A stretch of 64,000 nt of DNA from Salticus scenicus (lineage: Eukaryota > Arthropoda > Arachnida > Araneae > Salticidae). Below, piece after piece: positions 56,401 through 64,000 of the stretch (position 1 is its first letter; the number at the start of each line of letters is the position of its first letter). The DNA is taken from the NCBI GenBank assembly GCA_963930645.1, contig OZ005648.1, positions 271,819,830-271,883,829 of the forward strand, in the 5' to 3' direction. The position numbers were made by a program, and so were the translations under genes. The notes below the pieces were generated by a model. The model was not told where the DNA came from. It ran no database searches and saw only the letters and a list, made by a program, of their open reading frames with translations.

Positions 56401-56949
56401 GTCAGATTCATGCGTCAAAAACCTAGTCAAAATGTATTTATTTTCCCTGATAATGTTGATGAATCTCTTGTACATATTCAAGATATTGTAATGAGTCTTC
56501 CAGACCCCAAGGTGTCACAAGAGAACAGTAGACTTTCAGTGACACAAAAATCTTTTGGTGTATCATTTGCTAATTTCAATATTCGTTAATTTTATGTTTT
56601 ATATCAATAAATTGAAGAAATGAATAAAACAATATAATATTTATTTATGGTTTGTACTATTAAAAAATGTACTACATTAATTTATTTTTTAAAAATTTGC
56701 CTGTGGTCCATAGTACCCCGTGCCATGGACCATTTTACCCCGGGTTTGGGGTAAAATGGTCCACTTTCTCACTTTCTATTAAAAAAATTATATTAAAAAA
56801 AGTATGTATAATAATTAATTTTGATTGAGTGTATTATATAACCTAATATATAGGTAATGTGCTAGCATATTTTCAGGCTTAAAAAAACATTATTTTGAGT
56901 GTAAGCACTCAAAAATGTCAAAAGTGGTCCATTTTACCCCGGTTTCCCC
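53454..56949 (+). mobile_element. Apparently complete pogo-family DNA transposon
   Basis: TA at 53452-53453 and 56950-56951. The ends are GGGGAGACTGGGGTAAAATG and, inverted, GGGGAAACCGGGGTAAAATG. At least nine copies of a 17-bp motif (GGGGTAAAATGGTCCAC and close variants, both orientations) cluster in the first 430 and last 250 bp: 53463, 53480, 53823, 53848, 53864, 56703, 56724, 56748, 56924. It encloses one long uninterrupted transposase ORF and splits a PLE. Confidence 0.92.
54415..56589 (+). CDS. pogo/Tigger-like DDE transposase (724 aa), intact
   Basis: Cuts and re-inserts its own element in the nucleus at TA sites. Residues about 10-60 form a psq-type helix-turn-helix (VMEQAVKSVLDD..SIRSVCKESNIPKTTLLRYI). 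About 75-165 is a CENP-B-type second helix-turn-helix (HHGLSLKMTRRLAYEFA, AGEDWLYGFRKRNPEISLRQ). The DDE_1 catalytic domain spans about 185-400, with D195 in YNVDETG, D304 in LLLDNHESH and D340 in MQPLDRTVFGPFK, a D-D-35-D spacing. Residues about 428-485 are six copies of an 11-residue STSTADQQP repeat. A Lys-rich stretch, an acidic Ser-rich stretch and a final folded part (VGKYVLVKFL..VHFVGLIIEKND) follow. ATG 54415 is preceded at once by a TTTTTTTAG acceptor, suggesting a spliced 5' leader. AATAAA lies at 56606. No stop or frameshift is seen. Confidence 0.93.
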   Translation: MPRNNPRKTDRGTVPHEVMEQAVKSVLDDKKSIRSVCKESNIPKTTLLRYIQKYKDSKLMELESGKKSAIRFAPNYTHKQIFSKEEEEMLKNYLIDAARIHHGLSLKMTRRLAYEFALINQKNFPESWDKNSAAGEDWLYGFRKRNPEISLRQPESTSLSRATSFNRHNVAIFFENLKSLYLRFKFQPQDIYNVDETGVTTCHKPSKILAEKGIKQVGGITSAERGQLVTVCMGINALGNTIPPFFIFPRVNFKDHMLNGAPEGSAGSASPSGWMNAENFLSYMKHFIKYAKCVKENPTLLLLDNHESHISIPVLDIAKKHGIHMLTLHPHTSHKMQPLDRTVFGPFKSHYNSACESWMLCHPGKTMTIYNISSVVGTAFPQAFTIKNIQSGFRVTGIWPFNENVFEDVEFLSAYVTDQPSPDVDLTSTADQQPSTSTADQPPSTSTADQQPSTSTADQQPSTSAADQQTSTSAADQQPSTSSADLQLNASQFLSESHQLKTVSPFEVRPLPKACLRKTIKRKKGVSKILTDTPIKKAIEEEAKKKEEKKFKQKNAALVRAKKNLEKLLLSTIEKSDKTEGQQHVSKQKKKNYISESSSDSENMSIYSDTEHSDEEVILQHEANFDNELKVGKYVLVKFLTKKTMVHFVGLIIEKNDEDYFLVRFMRQKPSQNVFIFPDNVDESLVHIQDIVMSLPDPKVSQENSRLSVTQKSFGVSFANFNIR

Positions 56950-56951
56950 TA

Positions 56952-57600
56952 TTGGTTTCTTGTTTGCGGATGTAATTCATATGTTCTTTTAGATGAAATT
57001 TAAGACTCAGTTTAGTTTGGCCAATATATGATAAACCACACTGACAGGAAATACTATAAATTTATAAATTCCCCAAGAATTATGCATATCTATGGGATCT
57101 TTTAATTGAGAAAAGGTGAGTTTATTAGAAGGCGAAAATATTATTTTAAAATCATATTGTTTGAGAATTTTAGCTATGGTTTGACTAGATTTAGGAAAAT
57201 AGGGTAAAACAATACTGATATTAGAAAAGACTGATTTAGTAGATGAAATATGAGGGAACTGTAATTTTATTTGGCTTTGTCTATAATGGAAGGGTCATAA
57301 CTTCTGTCAATTGCAATGGCTTTCAGGTATTTAATTTCAGATTTTAATAAAATAGGATTTGAACAAATATTAAGGGCACAGTTTACAGAAGTATAGAAGA
57401 ATCATTTACATGAAACTCTTCCCAAGTAAATGGAAATTTTCTACGTCATTTCAGATGGAAATATTCAAATTTTTTGGGGGGCATTCACGGTATCTTCTCC
57501 AGAAAATTTAGGGTAAAGCTCATTTTGATGAAGCATTGTCAAAAGTGTTTTTATGTACTACTCTATCAAGTAACAAAACCTTATAATCTTTAACCACGTT
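56952..57600 (-). pseudogene. PLE reverse transcriptase tail, linker and start of GIY-YIG
   Basis: Minus-strand pieces: NPILLKSEIKYLKAIAIDRS and YDPSIIDKA (end of RT/thumb), then LPYFPKSSQTIAKILKQYDF, KIIFSPSNKL (linker), then NSWGIYK and CQCGLSYIGQTKLSLKFHLK followed by EHMNYIRKQETN, giving the GIY and YIG motifs and conserved residues of the endonuclease. Frameshifts separate the pieces. The frame then meets the pogo insertion and resumes at 53451. Upstream of about 57430 the RT is too decayed to follow. Together with 53055-53451 this is one old minus-strand PLE. Confidence 0.75.
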
Positions 57601-58575
57601 TCTTGCGACCATGGAAGCCTCTGCGCATGTACTGACTGAACGAGTCCACTGTTAAAATAGGGGAGATAATTTTTTCGTTGAGAGAAAATAAGCGATAAGG
57701 GAACACCGCGAACTGAATGATTGGATGTTTACTAAATTCCAACCTGTTGGTCAACTTTTCACCCCTCAAAGATTTTGGACTCGTCCTCACTGCTAAGCAT
57801 AGGAAACGTGGTTGCACTGTACACTAGTATTTATCAAAATTAAGAACAAATAATTTTGAAAAAAAGAGAGGGAGATAAATTTTTGAAAAATAGAAATGAT
57901 AAGAAAGTATGGTTGAATCTGAGAACATGAATTGTATTTATGTTTAGACTAGATCCATGTGATGAAATCAAATGGATTTAAAATCTTGCAGTATTTTAAT
58001 CATGCTTCTTTAGAGATCATACATATGAGATATTGATAGGTTAAGTGAGATTTCTGGGGGTTCATTCTGCTATTCAGGTTGTGGCTTTATTTATTTTGTT
58101 ATAAGTTTAGTGATACAGTAAAAACATTTTGATATTCAGTAAATCTCATTGGTGATTTCTTTTTATAGAATTTAATAAGCAGCGATGCCGTTTACACACT
58201 ATAGCGCGTAAATTACACAAAAAATCAGAGGCAGGACACAAAAATATTTTTGTGGCGGCTCCTAGGGGATGCGTAATTTTCATTCTTGAAAAAAAAAAAA
58301 AAATTGAACTGGTAGAAAGAAAAAAAGTAAATTTTAAAATATATTTCTTGTTTAAATCTAATATTTTTCTTTTTAAAGCATTCTGCTCTGAAGAAAAAAA
58401 AAAAAATCCTTTAAAACTTTAAAAAGAACATATCCTATACGATAAACAAAAACAAGCGGCGACGCGAAATCAAAAATAAAGTTCCGACTTCGAGACTAGA
58501 AAACAAAGTTTCGATGTGAAAAAATTATTAGTAAAAAGTGTATGATACACCTAATCGCGTCACTACGTAACGAAT
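57601..58575. other. Non-coding DNA, possible further PLE decay
   Basis: No supported gene. The open frame at 57590-57817 (minus) has no motif. A runs near 58290 and 58395. Confidence 0.3.
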
Positions 58576-58800
58576 CACCAATGGGTGCCCTCTGTCAAAG
58601 CTTAGCCAAAACATGAAATTCGAAAAATGGTCACAAAATCATTCTTTCAAGGAATCCAGAAACTTTCTATCCAATTCCAGTGCGATAAACACACACGACA
58701 CGAGTGGCCGGCGTGAAAACAAAGTTCTGAAACGCAAAAACGAAGGCCCTATATGAAAAAGTTATCTGTTAAAAGAGCCAATGCATTGAATCGCATCACC
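58440..58800. repeat. Diverged direct repeat with a foldback-family end
   Basis: Two related halves (58455-58575 and 58690-58805) share GAAAACAAAGTT, ATGAAAAA.TTAT and CGCATCACCT or CGCGTCACTA. Between them AATGGGTGCCCTCTGTCAAA then GCTTAGCC matches the inverse of the foldback-module end GGCTAAGCTTTACTATATGG..CACCCATTG. Confidence 0.45.
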
Positions 58801-58805
58801 TTGCT

Positions 58806-60100
58806 GCGTTCTAAGTTCATTCAAAACAAAAACAAATGGAACGGAAGAACGAACATGTCTGTATTAAGATTCAAGAAATTTTATTATTAAGAAAACCTGA
58901 GTATTAAACAAGAAGTAATATGTTTGTTGTGTTAAGCAAAAATTAAAAGATTTTTGCTAATGTCAGAATGTTATTATTATAGTAATTTTGCTTACAGATT
59001 AGTAAGTACACTTCTTTTATTTTTTTTTCTAATACATTATTTAAGTTATCAGTACAGTGTATTGGTAAGTTATTTTGTGGTTAAAGGAGAGTGGGGGACT
59101 TGGGGTAGCTTTTGCAGATGCGATAGTTCTGTTTTCGGCAGGGGCCGATATCCAGAAAATTTCTATAATCAGAATCAGGTCAGACCCACGATTGCCGGAT
59201 AATGGATCCTGTACTGTATTTGAAGTGGAATGTGTAACTAAATTTTATAATCAATCTGCTTATCTAAAAACTCCTCATTTCTTAAAAAAAAAAAAAAAAT
59301 TCATTCTCTTAATGCTAATAATTTCAAGGAAATTTAAAAAATGTTTCCAGTTTAAAAAAATAATAATTAGATATTATACTATATTTTCTCTCGCTCTCTC
59401 TCGTTTTTTTTTTCCTGTTTCAAGAGCACATTGAGCTAGATGTTTTCAGTTGTTTCTCAACAGCAACCCAACCACCTCCTACATAATATTAGTTTAAGAC
59501 AGTCTCAGGAGATTTTTTTGCACCCATTTTTTGAAAAAAGGACCCATGTTTTTGAAACTCATGGGTCTCAGGAACCCAGGATTTTGAAAGACTAGCGGCT
59601 TCACTATAATAAGTAAACTTTCCAGATGGAGATGTTTTTTGTTTTTTATTCAATACTTTCGTATTAACCACACGTCAGCAATTAATTCATTGCCACTTAT
59701 GATATACTTATTATAAATTTCAGGGAAATTTTACTTTCACTGGCCCCTTGGCGATTTTTCTGGAAATTGCCAAGATAGTGCCATTCCACATCGTGTTCTG
59801 AATTGTAACCCTCCACCGGCAGCAAACGATGTTCGTTGTTGTGGTTTGACGTCACACTAGTGCTACGCACCAGCGGCGTATGAAAGCGAGCATTTTGGCG
59901 ATCTAACCAAACAAGAAAATATGTAAACAAAAATAAAAACAATTTGTTCAGAAACAATACATAGAAAATAAAGAAAATCACCATAAAAAAATAATAAAAA
60001 ATTACTAAATAGTTATGGAATTATAACCAATCACAAATAGAAAAATGAAACTCCAAACATAAAACTTCACAATATAAATGCTCAAAATTTCTAACAGCTG
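58806..60100. other. Non-coding DNA
   Basis: A phrase GATTGCCGGATAATGGATCC then TGTACTGTA at 59189-59218 resembles the inverse of a Tigger-type end, without a partner. CT runs near 59390-59402. The frames at 58954-59434 and 59697-59984 have no recognised motif. Confidence 0.3.
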
Positions 60101-60109
60101 GAATAATAA

Positions 60110-60953
60110 TATACACGTCTGTACAAAACATCACTGAATGCCCCCTATCTCAAAGTGCATGAACCTGAAAAATAAACAAAATTTTGTGGTGCAGCAATCA
60201 GTAATACATATGTCTGTACACTTCGTGTACATGAAAAAAAAAAAAAAAAATCACGGAATACTACCCCTATCTCAAAATACATGAAATTACATATTGCAGC
60301 AATCAGAATACGCACATGCACATCTGTATGCTTCACATACATGACCCCCCCCCCAAAAAAAAAAAAAAAAAAAAAAATAATAATAATAAAATAATCGCTG
60401 AATACCCTTATCTCAAAATGCATGAAATTACATGCAGAAATCAGTAATGTGCATGTCTGTATGCTTCACATACATGAAAGAAAAAAAAAAAAAGTCACTG
60501 AACACCCCTATCTCAATATGCATGAAATTACATATTGCAGCAACAGTAATACACACGTCTGTATGTTTCCCGTTCATGAAAACCAAAACAAACATCACTG
60601 AATATCCTTATCTCAAAATGCATGAATCTGAAAAATAAACAAAATTTCATGCTGCAGCAATCAGTAATACAAATGTTTGTATGCTTCGTGTACACAAAAG
60701 CAAACAAACAAAAAAATAATCTCTGAATACCCTATCTCAAAATGCATGAATCTGAAAAATAAACAAAATTCCGTGCTGCACATATGTTTGTATGCTTCGT
60801 GTACATGAAAACAAAACACAAAACTAAAATCTCTGAATACCCCATTTCAAAATGCATGAATCTTAAAAATGCATGAAATTACATATTGCAGCAATAAGTA
60901 ATATACACGTCTGTACGCTTCACATACATGAAAACCAAAATAAACATCCACAT
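60110..60953 (+). repeat. Minisatellite C, about 100-140-bp unit
   Basis: About seven units with ATCACTGAATACCCCTATCT, CAAAATGCATGAATCTGAAA, CAGCAATCAGTAATACACA and GTCTGTATGCTTC.TGTACA. Unit starts near 60128, 60249, 60393, 60493, 60592, 60717 and 60828. Long A and C runs in the linkers vary. The wording is related to minisatellites A and B. Open frames here are artefacts. Confidence 0.75.
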
Positions 60954-61995
60954 CAGGGTTCGGGATATATATCAATCGATATATATCATGGATATATATC
61001 ATGATATATATCCGATATTTATTTTTAAAATATCGGGATTTTCGATATTTTCATTTATGTGAAGTATTTTGAAAATAGAATTATTCATCATATTTATATT
61101 TTTTGTCTAAAAATTAGAACTTTAAATTTTCAATTGTTATTGAAAATTTTATTTTAAATGAAATGCTAAAAGGAGCTAACAAAAATAATTTTTACACATC
61201 TGAAAATGTTTTTCTAAAGTGCTCCTGTAATTTCAATATGAAAATTTCTGTGTTGTTTTTAATCTAGTTAATGATGTGAGCTTAATGGTTAATTGTACGG
61301 ACTATACAAACATTCTAAAACCCATCGCAAAAGCATTAGATGAAATGCAAAAAGATGAGACTAAACTTGCACAATGTGTAGGAAATTTGGATTAACTTAA
61401 GAGAAGAGCTAAAAGGAATAAAAGAAGTGCAAGAAAAATTATCAGCAAGAGAAGAAATGGCTCTTTCACCAGCACACTTAGCAGCAAATATGTTAGACCA
61501 TCGATATTGTGGAAGAATATTAACTGAAGAACAAAAACAGAGAGCATTTGATTTTTTGCGTTCTACAGACAAAGAACTTTTGCCTTTAGCAATGACTTTT
61601 TTAGCAAAAAAATCCCCCTTTCCGAATTTTATGTTTGAAGACGATTTCTTAGCTGTAGATCCATTGATTTGGTGGGATAATATTAAAATTGAACAGCCAC
61701 TAAAAGAAAAAAATTCTAAGTTAGTTAATCAATTGTTTACTGCTTCACCAACAACAGCATCCTTAGAGAGAATTTTCTCTAGCTTTGGTTTTGTTCATTC
61801 TAAATTGCGCAACAGGTTAGGAACTGAAAAAGCAGAAAAACTTACCATTTTATTTAAATTTTTGAACAGAAATAAATAAATTTCACTTTGTATTTAGTCT
61901 TGTAACAAAAATGAAACATTCTTGAAATTTGAGATAGTTTTATAATTTGCGTTTTGAAAGAGAAATTGTTTAGCTTAAAAATTTTGTTAGTGTTT

Positions 61996-62034
<39 letters not shown>

Positions 62035-62262
62035 TATAATTATATATATAAAAAGTACTATTTTATATTAGAATAATATTTTATATTAGTTTTTATATAA
62101 TGTGCAATACGTATAGGTGTTTAAGTTGCATTAAATCTGAAAATATTTATCATAAGTTGACAATTTTGAAAATATCGGATATATATAAAAAATATCAGAT
62201 ATATATCAAAATATCGGATATTTTTGATATTTTCGAAAATATCATGATATTTACGAACCCTG
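60954..62262 (+). mobile_element. hAT element with exact 8-bp target duplication
   Basis: Ends CAGGGTTCG and CGAACCCTG; ATCCACAT is duplicated exactly (60946-60953, 62263-62270). Subterminal sequence is full of ATATCGGATAT/GATATATATC words on both sides, and a TA run of about 32 bases sits at 61999-62030. It holds a truncated transposase. Confidence 0.93.
61268..61879 (+). pseudogene. hAT transposase C-terminal half
   Basis: A first frame reads VNCTDYTNILKPIAKALDEM and QKDETKLAQC, ends in a stop, and resumes one base later with INLREELKGIKEVQEKLSAR. The long frame 61427-61879 then gives SPAHLAANMLDHRYCGRILT and, at its end, ASPTTASLERIFSSFGFVHS then KLRNRLGTEKAEKL, the hAT C-terminal dimerisation domain. 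The N-terminal BED finger and the first catalytic Asp regions are missing. Not functional. Confidence 0.8.
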
Positions 62263-62270
62263 ATCCACAT

Positions 62271-62637
62271 AAATACTTATTGCTTGGAGAACAACAACCT
62301 GATTGTCCGAAATGTCATTATAGTGCACTAACCATTCGCCATATTCTCACCGACTGCCCTTGCCTTCGTCATCTGTATCGACATCATTTTAATTCATCTT
62401 CACCCAATCTAACAAGCCTTTTAGGTGCAAATCCTCATTATCACTTGACAAATTTTTTGAAGGAGGCTGGTTTTTACTTCGACATCTGATTTTATTGTTT
62501 ACAATGTTCATCATATTTTACATCTGTTTTTTATTGTATACACTGTTTTTATTATTTTTGATTGTATGTAGTTTTGCTTCTTTTTTCTCCTGTGTTTTTT
62601 TAATAACATTCTGGATGGGTAAACCCATCCAGAAGCA

Positions 62638-62671
<34 letters not shown>
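62271..62671 (+). mobile_element. 5'-truncated LINE 3' end with poly(A)
   Basis: The frame from 62271 to 62489 reads LLGEQQPDCPKCHYSALTIR and HILTDCPCLRHLYRHHF: the C-x2-C..H..C knuckle and tail typical of the end of ORF2 in LINEs of the Jockey/I/CR1 kind. About 120 bp of T-rich 3' UTR follow, then a perfect 10-bp hairpin (62611-62632) and a 25-base A run (62647-62671). The 5' end is cut at or near the hAT insertion site, so the exact truncation point is uncertain. Confidence 0.7.
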
Positions 62672-62757
62672 CAAGTCCTTCCGGCTTTTTCGGAAGGGTA
62701 GGTTGATTTCTTTTTCCTTATCAAGTAGCCGCCATTTTGTTTCAAAATGGCGGCTAC
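62611..62757. repeat. Three perfect hairpins within 150 bp
   Basis: CTGGATGGGT-AA-ACCCATCCAG (62611-62632), CCTTCCG-GCTTTTT-CGGAAGG (62677-62697) and GTAGCCGCCATTTTG-TTT with its inverse (62725-62757, 15-bp stem). The first is in the LINE 3' UTR, the second just after its poly(A), the third at the start of the next repeat region. Confidence 0.85.
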
Positions 62758-62871
62758 AAATTATTAATGCACTTGGTCGAAATATTGATGTAGGCTACAC
62801 ATATGGAGTTTTAAGCAAATCGGTTCATAAATACATTTTTATGTGAATTTAAAATTTTCAAGTGGTCGGCG

Positions 62872-63029
62872 CAGTGGCGGATCCAGAACTTGACTTTTGG
62901 GGGGGGCTAAGATTTTTCAAAGCGTTATTCTAGACCAATAAAAAATAAACAATTGCAATATTCAATTGTGAATGTCAGTGTTTTGGGGGGGGCTTCAGCC
63001 CCCTAGCCCCCCCCTTAAATCCGCCACTG
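62872..63029. mobile_element. hAT MITE with G/C runs, copy 2
   Basis: Same family as 30565-30738: CAGTGGCGGATCCAGAACTT at the left, AAATCCGCCACTG at the right. Flanks GGTCGGCG (62864-62871) and GGCCGGCG (63030-63037) match at 7 of 8. The G and C runs are shorter than in copy 1. Confidence 0.92.
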
Positions 63030-63037
63030 GGCCGGCG

Positions 63038-64000
63038 CTTGGAAACAAAATGTTGGGTTAAGTTGACAAATATATGAAATGTATTTGTGAGATAAGTCTA
63101 CTGTACATATACAGTTCGAATTAATTCAAAATCTCAAAAGTCATCGTGTTGAAAAATTAAGTGGCTGCCGCTTCGACCAAAATGGCAGAAAAAGTTTCTC
63201 ATCTAAGATATCGTTGCAAATTTGAAAAAAAAATTTTGTGTAGAAATTCTTTCAAAGAGGCTTAGTAAGCTGCTAAAATGTTAGTTTTCTGCATTTCTAG
63301 TTTGTTTTAGCATCAAAATAGCCTAATTTTTCCTTAAAAACGCATTAAAAAGATCCAGTAACACAGATAATGGATTTGGCGACTTTTCCCCTATGTCGAC
63401 TTTTGGCGAGAAAATACTTTTTATCGATATACCAAAGTTGGACGCAATAACGTGATTGGTTCACGAGTTATGTGAATTGGCACCACTTGTAAAAAAAAGT
63501 GGAGTGAGATGCCCAGCGAACTTATCTGAGATATATGAATGATAAATCCACTACCCAAATTTGATGCGAATTGATTCTGTATTACTAAAGTTACCATAAT
63601 AACAAATTTTCAAGTGGCTGCCACTTAGAAATAAAATTGCGGAGCATGTCACTAAGTGAAATTATCCTAGACATTTGAACCATAAGTTTACTCTCCAACT
63701 TTTATTTGAATCAGTATAGTATTTTAAAAGTTATCGTGTTGGCATATTTTCAAGTGGCAGTGTGATTTCAAGTGTCTGGAACTTAGAAACAAGATGTCGG
63801 GGACAAGTTGCCCAGTGAAAACATTCAAGATAATTATATGATAATATCACTGTCCAAATTTGGTTCGATTTGGAGTATTTTTTCAGAAGTTATTCTGATT
63901 TTAAATTTTCAAGTGGGAGCCTGATTTCAAGTGGCCCCGCTTAACTTAAGATATCTGCCACTTTATTAAAAATGGCGGATATAGTTTATCAATAAACTTC
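63038..64000 (+). repeat. Degenerate tandem repeat, about 120-180-bp unit
   Basis: Units share ATTTTCAAGTGGCTGCC or variants, CTTAGAAA.AAAAT, AATCC.CTACCCAAATTTG then a G.TT.GAATTG-like phrase and AGTTATCGTGTTG. At least five copies run to the window edge, and the block starts left of the MITE at 62760. A CCAAATTTGGTTCGATTTGG phrase near 63855 is close to the wording of the 147-bp repeats at 5.8-6.7 kb. Confidence 0.6.

Noticed and set aside
59075..59434. 119-codon frame
   Set aside because: First half GC-richer and slightly protein-like, but it contains a Tigger-like terminus and ends in poly(A)-derived lysines. No motif.

Overview
This is an AT-rich, intron-containing, gene-poor piece of an animal genome, most likely arthropod and possibly arachnid. 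The lineage is inferred only from composition, repeat types and general protein similarity; no sequence here fixes the species. Host coding sequence is sparse. The best host gene is a two-exon mitochondrial ribosomal protein S16 gene on the minus strand (exons at 41.2-41.45 kb and 34.2 kb, joined by a 6.9-kb intron full of transposons). A second host gene is a short terminal exon at 3.5 kb on the plus strand, encoding two W-R-x-P motifs like those of AF1q/MLLT11. A third possible host exon lies at 17.6 kb. A GC-rich, CpG-rich block at 49.4-49.7 kb with CCAAT and GC boxes looks like a promoter.

Nearly everything else is mobile DNA, much of it with recoverable ends. 0-11 kb: two tRNA-derived SINE families, an internally repeated element with inverted ends (5.4-6.8 kb), a hAT deletion derivative (7.9-9.2 kb) and degenerate tandem repeats. 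12.3-16 kb: a Tigger/pogo-like element with an embedded SINE and a foldback MITE. 17.0 kb: a palindrome made of two inverted tRNA 3' halves. 18.1-20.9 kb and 22.3-23.5 kb: two large palindromes of Penelope-like elements (PLEs), the first with a GIY-YIG endonuclease ORF, the second with hammerhead-ribozyme motifs in both arms. 26.6-29.1 kb: a broken ZMYM1-like hAT transposase. 29.8-36.2 kb: hAT, mariner, Tigger and piggyBac-like remnants. 39.2-41.1 kb: a tandem repeat holding a TTAA-flanked piggyBac-type MITE, then a hAT MITE nested in a Tigger MITE. 42.0-46.7 kb: two minisatellites split by a 3.4-kb Sola-like DNA transposon with compound inverted repeats. 50.7-52.9 kb: a foldback-type element with 120-bp arrays. 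53.0-57.5 kb: an apparently intact pogo-family transposon (724-aa transposase) inserted in an older minus-strand PLE. 60.1-63.0 kb: a minisatellite, a hAT element with an 8-bp duplication, a LINE 3' end and a hAT MITE.

The most notable content is the series of PLE hammerhead motifs in different states (two with a complete core, one with a failed stem, one with a broken core), the intact pogo element with at least nine copies of a 17-bp terminal motif, the Sola-like element, the tRNA-half palindrome, and several insertions whose empty site can be read from a paralogous copy in the same window.
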